Shown one piece after another: positions 11,231 to 22,428 of a stretch of 64,000 bases of DNA (position 1 is its first letter; every line of letters starts with the position of its first letter). A program made the translations under genes and the position numbers. Location: the NCBI RefSeq assembly GCF_963082655.1, contig NC_081552.1, forward strand, positions 58,074,561 to 58,138,560. The letters are read 5' to 3'. Source of the DNA: Stomoxys calcitrans. Lineage: Eukaryota > Arthropoda > Insecta > Diptera > Muscidae. The notes below the pieces were generated by a model, which was given only the letters and a program-made list of their open reading frames with translations, searched no databases and was not told the DNA's origin.

Positions 11231-12267
11231 GATTTTTATATAAGAAAACAAACAGTTTGCAAAACGATTTGTGTGATCACTTCATATTTTCAAAATGTTT
11301 CTCATAACTCCCTGTAGTGGCTATGAATTCGAAATAAAAATACTCCCAAGTACTGAATGGTGGTTGTTTTTCAAAATTATCAACTTGACAGCAACTTGTT
11401 CGTTTTATTTCATCTTCAAGGCCTCGCTTTTCAGTAGTCTTGAAATACAACATCATGTGGGTTCAGTGTACACGAGTTCAGCAAAAACAGTCACCAATGA
11501 ATGGTTTTGTGCAGGCAGGGCTACACAAATATTTAACCCTACCATTTTCGCATTAAATGATTGCCCCAGATTATGTGCAAGCTTTTATACGCAGCACATT
11601 TCATTTCCTATTTTTCATATAATGCAACATAGTATGAGAATTTCACAATTTTTTCCATACAAAATGATGTCTGTTGCCAAATTTTGACTTAAAATAAGTT
11701 CCAGGATTCAATAAAATTAACAATATATGAAAATCATATTAACCAACGTTCTTATCACATAGAGTGCCATAGATAGAGAGTGAGAGTTTTATTTATCATT
11801 TACTTATACCAAGTGCCATAACACCCAGTCAAAGCTCTTCAATTTGGTAGATGAGGAAATTCAATTTGATACATGGTGATGACTGAATGGAGTGGCTTTG
11901 CAAGTGTTTGGCCAAACAACTTTTTACTCTGTTCAATATTTGAACAATATTCAATTTCATTTTCGATCGCAGAATCACACATAAAGTACATTATTCTTTA
12001 CAGTCCGACCCATTCAACATGGGATGTAAGTTGTTTTCTGAGGTGATGGCATACATTTGTCAGTTGTCCCAAATACCCACAAGAAGTGGAGTAAAGCAAC
12101 AACAACAAGGACAGCAACCCATGGGGACAACGATATGTGGCATCGAAGTGCATTTATCAAAGCTTCCTTGTGATGTAGGTGTAACAGACTTTTTGTACGG
12201 TGGTTGGTGGTGACCTACAATATGTTGTGGGATGGCATTCACTTAAGTGTTACTCAACGTTAGTTGA
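11231..12267. other. About 1 kb apparently single-copy, no gene recognised
   Basis: This is one of the few stretches without a repeat seen elsewhere in the window. An ORF at 11295-11687 (130 codons, plus) has no domain I recognise and AT-driven composition. A CAACAACAAC run near 12098 gives a short polyglutamine stretch. It could be ancestral host sequence. Confidence 0.45.
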
Positions 12268-14067
12268 AACAAGTAAAAGCGTGCTAAGTTCGGCCGGGCC
12301 GAATCTTATATACCCTCCACCATGGATCGCATTTGTCGAGTTCTTTTCCCGGCATCTCTTCTTAGGCAAAACAGGATATAAGAAAAGATTTGCTCTGCTA
12401 TTAGAGCGACATCAAGATATGGTCCTGTTTGGACCACAATTAAATTATATATTGGAGACCTATGTAAAATGTCAGCCAATTCGAATAAGAATTGCGCTCT
12501 TTGTGAGCTCAAAAAGTAAAATAGAGAGATCGATTTATATGGGAGCTGTATCGGGCTATGGTCCGATTCAGATCATAATAAACACGTATGTTGATGGTCA
12601 TGAGAGAATCCGTCGTACAAAATTTCATGCAAATCGGATAATAAAGGGTGATTTTTTTTAGGTTAGGATTTTCATGCATTAGTATTTGACAGATCACGTG
12701 GGATTTCAGACATGGTGTCAAAGAGATAGATGCTCAGTATGCTTTGACATTTCATCATGAATAGACTTACTAACGAGCAACGCTTGCAAATCATTGAATT
12801 TTATTACCAAAATCAGTGTTCGGTTCGAAATGTGTTCAAATTTTGACAAATTTTGTTCAGCGATGAGGCTCATTTCTGGTTGAATGGCTACGTAAATAAG
12901 CAAAATTGCCGCATTTTGAGTGAAGAGCAACCAGAAGCCGTTCAAGAACTGCCCATGCATCCCGAAAAATGCACTGTTTGGTGTGGTTTGTACGCTGGTG
13001 GAATCATTGGACCGTATTTTTTCAAAGATGCTGTTGGACGCAACGTTACGGTGAATGAACATATTTCGAACCGAACACTGATTTTGGTAATAAAATTCAA
13101 TGATTTGCAAGCGTTGCTCGTTAGTAAGTCTATTCATGATGAAATGTCAAAGCATACTGAGCATCTTTCTCTTTGACACCATGTCTGAAATCCCACGTGA
13201 TCTGTCAAATACTAATGCATGAAAATCCTTACCTCAAAAAAATCACCCTTTAATTGCGACCTCTAGAGGCTCAAGAAGTCAAGATCCCAGATCGGTTTAT
13301 ATAGCAGCTATATCAGGTTATGGACCGACTTGTACTTTATTTGCCATAGTTGTTGAACGTAACAATAAAAAACGTCTTGCGAAATTTCAGCCAAATCGGA
13401 TAGGAACTGCGCCCTCTAGAAGCTCAAGAAATCAAATCCCCAGACCTGTTTATATGACAGCTATATCAGGTTATGAACCGATTTGAACCATACTTGGCAC
13501 AGTTGTTGGGTATCATAACAAAACACGTCGTGCGAAATTCCATTCCAATCGGGTATGAATTGCGCCCTCTAGAGGGTCAAGAAGTCAAGACCCAAGATCG
13601 GTTTATATGGTAGCTATATCAGGTTATGGACCGATTAGAACCATACTTGGCACTGTTGTTGGATATCATAACAAACCACGTCGTGCAAAATTTCATCCCA
13701 ATCGGATAAGAATTGCGCACTCTAGAGGCTGAAGAAGTCAAGACCCAAGATCGGTTTATATGGCAGCTATATCAAAACATGGACCGATATGGCCCATTTA
13801 CAATACCAACCGACCTACACTAATAAGAAGTATTTGTGCAAAATTTCAAGCGGCTAGCTTTACTCCTTCGGAAGTTTGCGTGCTTTCGACAGACGGACGG
13901 ACGGACGGACGGACGGACAGACGGACGGACATGGCTAGATCGACATAAAATGTCGCGACGATCAAGAATATATATACTTTATGGGGTCTCAGACGAATAT
14001 TTCGAGTAGTTACAAACAGAATGACGAAATTAGTATACCCCCCATCTTATGGTGGAGGGTATAAAAA
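12268..14067 (-). mobile_element. HINE subfamily A, interrupted by foldback element
   Basis: On the minus strand the head lies at 14067-13860 (TA tract, GTCY tract about 13890-13930). About four central units precede the distal segment, and the hairpin and terminus lie at about 12310-12268. The 607-bp foldback element at 12644-13250 splits it within 'ggataa-ta-attgcgacc', a motif seen uninterrupted in many copies, so the insertion is precise. Confidence 0.85.
12644..13250. mobile_element. Foldback Tc1/mariner-derived MITE, copy 2
   Basis: It has the same 607 bp and 194-bp arms as copy 1. The centre is in the opposite orientation: FSDEAHFWLNGYVNK reads on the plus strand from about 12855. TA is present at 12642-12643 and 13251-13252. 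The uninterrupted HINE unit has a single TA at this position, so the 2-bp duplication is directly demonstrated. Confidence 0.9.
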
Positions 14068-14544
14068 TTGATAAGCAAGAAAACTTAAGTGTCCTTGTGA
14101 GTACGACCATCACACCTTTTTCCTGTCAGCGCCCGTGTCTTTGTCAGCATTGTTGGGCTTACAACACTGGGTGTGGCTTCTAATGTGTGAAATTTCCTAG
14201 GAAAAGACTATTACATTGTAAAACAAGTTAAAGCGCGCTAAGTTTGGGTGGGCGGAATTCGAATGAAATTTTCAAATAAATATGACTTACTAGCTGGACA
14301 GGGAATGCTCCACTGCGCCTTCTTTTACAAAACAAAATTATCCTTCCAATATTTTTTTTTTGACTATTAAAGAGTTTTTAGTGAAATACCATGCTACGGA
14401 AATAGTATGTGTATATAGCTTGAGAACCAGTATAACAATATAAATGACTTTATCTAAATTCCGTATGATCTTTATTCGTCTATGAATTTGCTCGGAGGGT
14501 TTATTTTCATTTAAGTTTGGATGTTAAAAACTTATTTTAGTTTA
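14068..14544. other. Spacer with two element tips
   Basis: A decayed HINE 3' tip (AAACAAGTTAAAGCGCGCTAAG) lies near 14222-14243. A minus-strand Helitron 3' terminus lies at 14290-14325: CTAG at 14290-14293 followed by a mutated GC-rich tail. The rest shows nothing recognisable. Confidence 0.5.
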
Positions 14545-16771
14545 AACAAGTAAAAAGGCGTTAAGTTCGGCCGGGCCGAACTTTGGATACCCACCACCTC
14601 GGGTATATATGTAAACCACCTTTCATCAAAATTCGATGACAATTTCATACCTTATACTTATATACCTCATACCGATCTGAACTATATACGACACGGATGT
14701 CGAAAAGCCGAACATAAGTCACTGTGTCAAATTTCAATGAAATCGGACTATAAATGCGCCTTTTATGGGGCCAAGACTTTAAATCGAGATATCGGTCTAC
14801 ATGGCAGCTATATCCAAATCTGGACCGATTTGGGCCAAGTTGCATAAACATGTCGAAGAGCCTATCACAAAACACTGTCCCAAATTTCGGTGAAATCGGA
14901 CAATAAATGCCTCTTTTATGGGCCCTAAACCTTAAATCGTAAGATCGGTCTATATGGCAGCTATATTAAAATCTGGACCGATCTGGGCAAAATTGAAGAA
15001 GGACGTCGAAGAGCCTAACCAAACTCCCTGTCTCAAATTTGAGCGACATCGGACAATAAATGCGTCTTTTATGGCCCCAAAACCTAAAACCTAGATATCG
15101 GTCTATATGGCAGCTATATCCAAATCTGGACCGATCTGTGCGATATTGCAGAAGTATGTCAAGGGGCTTAACATAACTCACTGTCCCAAATTTCGGCGAC
15201 ATCGGACAATGAATGAGCATTTTATGGGCCCAAAACCATAAATCAAGCAATCGGTTCTTATGGTAGCTATATCCAAATCTGAACCGATCTGGGAAGACAC
15301 CCAGTAAGTTGGTTCCGAAAGTGGGTATCAATTTCGTGCTCTACTCCCCATTACATTTCACTTGGGCCCTACATTGACATGGTCGGTAAATATGTCCGAT
15401 TTGAGGGTGTTTTGTGGAGTGAGGTGGTCGCCCAAACACTTAGCCCTGAAAATTTTATAGAAATCGGTTCAGATTAAGATATAACTCTCAAATATATGCA
15501 CGCTTGATTTTCACTTTAAAAGCCATAGCACGCGGATTTATTAACAAATATTTCCGAAATTTTACAGATTGTTTTCTTCAGCATCCACCACTACGTGAGC
15601 TGAATTTACAAAATCGGGTAATAAATGCAGTTTTTATGGGCTTCAGAGCATAAATTTGCAGATCGGTCTATATGACAGCTATATCTTGATATAGTCCGAT
15701 CTGAGCCATATTTTAGTCAGATGTCAAGGGCTTAAAAAAGGCTCTGATTCATATTTCAGCGAAATCGGGTAATAAATAAAGCTTTCATGGGCTTCAGACT
15801 CTACTTCGGCAGCTATTGTATATCTTACTAAGATCCTGTCTGAACCATACTTTAGTCAAATGTTGGGAGGCTTAAAATAAATCATTGTTTCAAATTTCCT
15901 ATCCTAAATCGGCAGATCGGTCTATATGGCAGGTTGATCTAAATAAAGTTCGATCTAAGCCATGTTTAGGTCTGCTGTTGGCACGCTTATGCTCACTGTT
16001 TCAAGTTTCAGCGAAATCGGGTAATAAATGCAGCTTTGTGGGCTTCAGACCCTAAATCGTCAGATCGGTTTATATGGCAGCTATATCTAAATACAGTGCG
16101 ATCTGAACCATATTTTGATCAGATATCGGAGGCTTAGAACAACTCACTGATTCATATTTCAGCGAAATCGGGTAAAAAATAAACCTTTTATGGGCTTCAG
16201 ACCGTAAATCGTCATATCGGTTTATATGGCAGCTGTATCTAAATATAGTCCGATCTGAACCATATTTTGGTCGGATGTGGAGAGGATTAAATCAACGCAA
16301 TTTTTCAAATTTCAGATAAATCGGGTAATAAATACGCTTTTATGGCTTGCAGACCCTAAATCGGTAGATCGGTCTGTACGGCAGCTATATCCAAATATAG
16401 TCATATTTTGGTCGGATATGGGGAGGCTTATAACAAGTCACTGATTCACATTTCAGCGAAATCAGGGAACCCTAAATCGGCAGATCAGTTTATATGACAG
16501 CTATATCAAAACATGGACCGATATAGCCTATTTAAAATCCCAATCGACCTTCCCCAAAAAGAATTATTTATGCAAAATTTCATGCAGCTACCTTTCCTTC
16601 TTCGAAAGTTAGCGTGCTTTCGACAGACAGATGGACGGACATGGTTAGATCGACTTAAATGTCATGACGATGGAGAATATATATAATTTATGGGGCCTAA
16701 GACGAATATTTCGAGGAGTTGCAGACGGAATGACGAAATTAGTATACCCTCATCCTTTGGTGGAGGGTATA
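14545..16771 (-). mobile_element. HINE composite: D-type 3' end, A-type head
   Basis: The left (3') end has AACAAGTAAAAAGGCG, the hairpin and GGATACCCACCACCTCGGG, which mark subfamily D. D-type units of about 153 bp run to about 15300. A Helitron fragment intervenes, then a different unit type ('gggcttcagac') repeats between about 15600 and 16480. The right end is an A-type head with TA tract, a short GGAC tract and CTTTGGTGGAGGGTATA. It is either a chimaera or two elements recombined through the Helitron fragment. Confidence 0.6.
15305..15440 (-). mobile_element. Helitron fragment inside a HINE
   Basis: Minus-strand Helitron phrases ('gggtatcaatttcgtgctct', 'cacttgggccc', 'gtcggtaaatatgtccgat') appear abruptly after 'gggaagacacccag' and fade near 15440. 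Neither Helitron terminus is present. Confidence 0.5.
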
Positions 16772-17015
16772 ACAACAGAATATAGACATATTATTTTAAC
16801 ATGATTTTAATTTCACATTTCTGTTGTCAGTCTTCAATTACTTCCATTGCAAAATTATAACTTTGGCCGTTTTTTCTAATTTCGTCCAAAGTGCTGCGTG
16901 CCACCCATGGCACCTCTTTGGGGAGAGTTGTTACATATCATAGTACCTCACATCTGACGCAAATGTGTATCTTTTGAAATATAATAAAAAAGCAAACCAT
17001 ATTGGTCTTAATATA

Positions 17016-18496
17016 AACAAGTAAAAGCGTGGTAAGTTCGGCCGGGCCGAATCTTATATACCCTCCACCATGGATCGCATTTGTCGAGTTCTTTTCCCGG
17101 CATCTCTTCTTAGGCTAAAAAGGATATAAGAAAAGAGTTGCTCTGCTATTAAAACGATATCAAGATATGGTCCGGTTCGGACCACAATTAAATGATATGT
17201 TGGAGACCTGTGTAAAATTTCAGCCAATTCGTATAAGAATTGCGCCCATTGGGGCTCACGAAGTAAAATAGAGAGAACGATTTATATGGGATCTGTATCG
17301 GGCTATAGACCGATTCAGAACATAATAAACACGTTTGTTGATGGTCATGAGAGGATCCGTCGTACAAAATTTCAGGCATATCGGATAATAATTGCGACCT
17401 CTAGGGGTCAAGAAGTCAAAATCCCAGATCGGTTTATATGGCAGCTATATCAGGTTATGAACCGATTTGAACCTTATTTGACACAGTTGTTGAAAATAAA
17501 AATAAAATACGTCATGCAAAATTTCAGCCAAATCGGATAGGAATTGCGGCCTCTAGAAGCTCAAGAAGTCAAATCCCCAGATCTGTTTATATGACAGCTA
17601 TATCAGGTTATAGACCGATTTCAACCATACTTGGCACAGTTGTTGGATATCATGGCGAAATACTTTGTGCAAAAACTCATTCAAATCGGATAAGGATTGT
17701 GCCCTCTAGAGTCTCAAGAAGTCAAGACCCAAGATCGGTTTATATGGCAGCTATATCAGGTTATGAACCGATTTAAACCAAACTTGGCACAGTTGTTGGG
17801 TATCATAACAAAACACGTTGTGCGAAATTCCATTCGAATCGGATAAGAATTGCGCCCTCTAGAGGCTCAAGAAGTCAAGACCCAAGATCGGTTTATATAG
17901 CAGCTATATCAGGTTATGGACCGATTTGAACCATACTTGGCACAGTTATTGGATATAATAACAAAACACGTCGTGCAAAATTTCATTCTGATCGGATAAG
18001 AATTGCGCACGCTAGAGGCTCAAGAAGTCAAGACCCAAGATCGGTTTATATAGCAGCTATATCAGGTTATGGACCGATTTGAACCATACTTGGCACAGTT
18101 GTTGGATATCATAAAAAAACACGTCGTGCAAAATTTCATTCCAATCGGTTAAGAATTGCGCACTCTAGAGGCTCAAGAAGTCAAGACCCAAGATCGGTTT
18201 ATATGGCAGCTATATCAAAACATGGACCGATATGGCCCATTTACAATACCAACCGACCTACACTAATAAGAAGTATTTGTGCAAAATTTCAAGCGGCTAG
18301 CTTTACTCCTTCGGAAGTTAGCGTGCTTTCGACGGACGGACGGACGGACAGACGGACGGACATGGCTAGATCGACATAAAATGTCACGACGATCAAGAAT
18401 ATATATACTTTATGGGGTCTCAGACGAATATTTCGAGTAGTTACAAACAGAATGACGAAATTAGTATACCCCCCATCTTATGGTGGAGGGTATAAT
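17016..18496 (-). mobile_element. HINE subfamily A, complete
   Basis: The hairpin end is at the left (AACAAGTAAAAGCGTGG) and TATACCCTCCACCAT follows. The distal segment is of the 'ggggctcacgaagt' variant. About six central units follow, then the GGAC tract, TA tract and ATGGTGGAGGGTATA at about 18480-18494. Confidence 0.85.
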
Positions 18497-18540
18497 AAAA
18501 AGGTGGTTTGATATCGAAATGCGACAAACTAACACTCACA

Positions 18541-19651
18541 CGTTAAAGCGGCCGGGCCGAATCTTTGGATTCTGCTAAAAATTTAAACAAAATAAATTTA
18601 GTTAAAGGAAGGAAGAAGTATACAAAACTTCTCACAAACCAGCAAAAATTCAAGCTACTAGGAACCGAATAAGGATAATCGAGAGACCGGTTTACATGGG
18701 AACTATATCAGGTTCCAGACCGATTCGAACCGCACTTCGAAGTTTTTGGAAGTCGTTTTTTTTTTTAACATCACATGCAAAATTCCAGCCAAAGGGGACA
18801 AAAATTGTGGCTTGTAAGTGCTCAAAAAATCCAATCGGGAGATCGGTTTAAATGGGAACTATATCAGGTTATATACCGATTCGATCAGTACTTGGCACAG
18901 TTGTTGGAAGTCTTAACAGAACACCACGCGCAAAATTTCAGCCAAATCAGACTGAAATTGTGGCTTGTAAGGGCTCAAGCAGTTAAATAGGGAGATCGGT
19001 TTAGATGGAAGCTATAGCAGGTTATAGACCAGTTCCGACTGTACTTAATAGAGTTGTGGGAAGTTATAACAGAACATTATATGCATAATTTCAGCCAAAT
19101 CGGACAAAAATTGCGAATTCCAGAGGCTTAAGAAGTCAAATCGGGAGATCGGTTTATATGGGAGCTATACCAGGTTATAGAAGGTTGTTGAAGGTCGTAA
19201 GAGAACACCATGTGCAAAATTTAAGACAAATGAATGAAAATTGTGGCTTCCAGGGGCTAAAGAAATCAAAGCGGGAGATCGGTTTATATGGGAGCTATAC
19301 CAGGTTATGGACCGTACTTGACACAGATGTAGGAAGTCATAGCAGTCATGCAAAATTTCAGACAAAACGGCCAAAAATTGCGGTTTGCAGGGCTCAAGAA
19401 GTAAATAGGGAGATTGGTTTATATGGGAGTTATACCTACGTCAATATCAAAAATCAGTGAAAAATTTCAAGCTTTTCGCGTTCGACTGCAAAAGTTAATT
19501 CGACAGACGGACGGACATGGCTAGATCGAATCAGAATGTTGAAAAGATCCAGAATATATATACTTTATGTGGTCGCAGATCAATAATTCGAGGTGTTACA
19601 AACGGAATGAGTTGATTATTGTGCCCCTATCCTATGGTGGTGGATATAAAA
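18541..19651 (-). mobile_element. HINE subfamily B, decayed 3' tip
   Basis: The tip has lost most of AACAAGTAAAAGCGTGC, but the hairpin remnant CGGCCGGGCCGAATC and B-type 'tttggattctgct' are present. Four to five units follow at 152-156 bp spacing (GACCG or GATCG at 18685, 18841, 18993 and 19147), with 'tgggaactatatcagg' in place of the A motif. The head with TA tract ends CCTATGGTGGTGGATATA at about 19647. Confidence 0.7.
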
Positions 19652-19746
19652 ACACTTAAAAAACCCAAGGCAAATTTATGATATTTTAAAATTAAAATAT
19701 TTATAATTCCTTAACGGTTTACCATGGGATTGTACATTATGCATGC

Positions 19747-20727
19747 TTTTTTATACCCTCCACCAAAAGATGGGGGTGTACTAATTTCGTCATTCTGATT
19801 GTAACTACTCGAAATATTCGTCTTAGACCCCGTAAAGAATATATATTCTTGATCGTCGTGAAATTTTATGTCGATCTAGCCATGTCCGTCCGTCTGTCCG
19901 TCCGTCCGTCCGTCCGTCCGTCTGTCCGTCCGTCCGTCCGTCTGTCTGTCTGTCGAAAGCACGCTAACTTCCGAAGGAGTAGAGCTAGCCGCTAGAAATT
20001 TTGCACAAATACTTCTTATTAGTGTAGGTCGGTTGGTATTGTAAATGGGCCATATCGGTCCATGTTTTGATGCCATATAAACCGATCTTGGGTCTTGACT
20101 TCTTGAGGCTCTAGAGTGCGCAATTCTTATCCGATTGGCATTAAATTTTGCACGACGTGTTTCGTTATTATATCCAACAACTGTGCTAAGTATGGTTCAA
20201 ATCGGTCTATAACCTGATATAGCTGCCATATAAAACGATCTTGGGTCTTGACTTCCTGAGCCTCTAGAGTGCGCAATTCTTATCCGATTGGCATTAAATT
20301 TTGCACGACGTGTTTCGTTATTATATCCAACAACTGTGCTAAGTATGGTTCAAATCGGTCTATAACCTGATATAGCTGCCATATAAAACGATCTTGGGTC
20401 TTGACTTCTTGAGCCTCTAGAGTGCGCAATTCTTATCCGATTAGAATGAAATTATGCATGACGTGTTTTGTTATGATATCCAACAACTGTGCCAAGTATG
20501 GTTTAAATCGATCCATAACCTGATATAGCTGTCATATAAACCGATCTTGGGTCTTGACTTCTTGAGCCTCTAGAGGGCGCAATTCTTATCCAATTTGAAT
20601 GAATTTTGGCACGTAGAATTTTGTTATGATATCCAACAACTGTGCCAAATATGGTTCAAATCGGTTCATAACCTGTAGCTGTCATATAAACCGATCTTGG
20701 GTCTTGACTTCTTGAGCCTCTAGAGTG
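19747..20727 (+). mobile_element. HINE subfamily A, 3' truncated
   Basis: The head, TA tract and long GTCY tract (about 19883-19954) are followed by about five central units. The element stops abruptly after 'gcctctagagtg' at about 20727, without distal segment or hairpin. Two adjacent units around 20100-20400 are almost identical, suggesting recent local unit duplication. Confidence 0.75.
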
Positions 20728-20797
20728 GCTATAACTTTTGACCTACTAAATCGATTTGCATCATTTAGGACTCTGGAGAAAGAGCTTGACAAGATAC

Positions 20798-22428
20798 AAC
20801 AAGTAAAAGCGTGCTAAGTTCGGCCGAATCTTATATACCCTCCACCATGGATCGCATTTGTCGAGTTCTTTTCCCGGCATCTCTTCTTAGGCAAAAAAGG
20901 ATATAAGAAAAGAGTTGCTCTGCTATTAAAACGATATCAAGATATGGTCCGGTTCGGACCACAATTAAATTATATGTTGGAGACCTGTGTAAAATTTCAG
21001 CCAATTCGTATAAGAATTGCGCCCATTGGGGCTCACGAAGTAAAATAGAGAGAACGATTTATATGAGATCTGTATCGGGCTATAGACCGATTCAGACCAT
21101 AATAAACACGTTTGTTGATGGTCATGAGAGGATCCGTCGTACAAAATTTCAGGCATATTGGATAATAATTGCGACCTCTAGGGGTCAATAAGTCAAGATC
21201 CCAGATCGGTTTATATGGCAGCTATATCAGGTTATGAACCGATTTGAACCTTATTTGACACAGTTGTTGTAAGTAAAAATAGAATACGTCATGCAAAATT
21301 TCAGCCAAATCGGATAGGAATTGCGCCCTCTAGAAGCTCAAGAAGTCAAATCCCCAGATCGGTTTATATGGTAGCTATATCAGGTTATAGACCGATTTGA
21401 ACCATACTTGGCACAGTTGTTGAATATCATAATGAAATACCTCGTGCAAAAATTCATTCAAATCGGATAAGAATTGTGCCCTCTAGAGGATCAATAATTC
21501 AAGACCCAAGATCGGTTTATATGGCAGCTATATCAGGTTATGGGCGGATTCGAACCATACTTGGCACAGTTGTTGGGTATCATAACAAAACACGTCGTGC
21601 GAAATTTCATTCCAATCGGATAAGAATTGCGCCCTCTAGAGGCTCAAGAAGTCAAGTCCCCAGATCTGTTTATATGACAGCTATATCAGGTTATGAACTG
21701 ATTTGAACCATACTTGGCACAGTTATTGGATATAATAACAAAACCCGTCGTGCAAATATTCATTTCAATCGGATAAGAATTGCGCCCTCTAGAGGCTCAT
21801 GAAGTCAAGACCCAAGATCGGTTTATATGGCAGCTATATCAGGTTATAAACCGATTTGAACCATACTTAGCGCAGTTGGTGGATATCATAACAAAACACG
21901 TCGTGCAAAATTTCATTCTGGTCGGATAAGAATTGCGCCTTCTAGAGGCTCAAGAAATCAAGACCCAAGATCGGTTTATATGACAGCTATATCAGGTTAT
22001 GGACCGATTTAAACTACACTTAGCACAGTTGTTGGATATCATAGTACAACACGTCGTTCAAAATTTCATTCCAATCGGATAAGAATTGCGCACTCTAGAG
22101 GCTCAAGAAGTCCAGACCCAAGATCGGTTTATATGGCAGCTATATCAAAACATGGACCGATGTGGCCCATTTACAATACCAACCGACATTCACTAATAAG
22201 AAGTATTTGTGCAAAATTTCAAGCGGCTAGCTTTACTCCTTCGGAAGTTAGCGTGCTTTCGACAGACAGACGGACGGACGGACGGACGGACAGACGGACG
22301 GATGGACGGACGGACAGACGGACGGACATGGCTAGATCGATATGGGGTCTCAGATGAATATTTCGAGTAGTTACAAACAGAATGACGAAATTAGTATACC
22401 CCCCATCTTATGGTGGAGGGTATAAAAA
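20798..22428 (-). mobile_element. HINE subfamily A, complete, seven units
   Basis: The hairpin is slightly shortened (GTTCGGCCGAATC). The distal segment, about seven central units, a long GGAC tract (22260-22327) and the head follow. The first bases of the head after the tract are deleted ('gatcgatatggggtctc'), removing the TA tract. The 5' T-run merges with the interior of the next HINE at 22429. Confidence 0.8.

Noticed and set aside
11295..11687. 130-codon ORF in single-copy sequence
   Set aside because: No recognised domain or signal, low complexity typical of AT-rich DNA; kept only as part of an unassigned stretch.
12019..12213. Short ORF with polyglutamine
   Set aside because: The CAACAACAAC run alone is weak evidence; there are no splice or start signals I could support.
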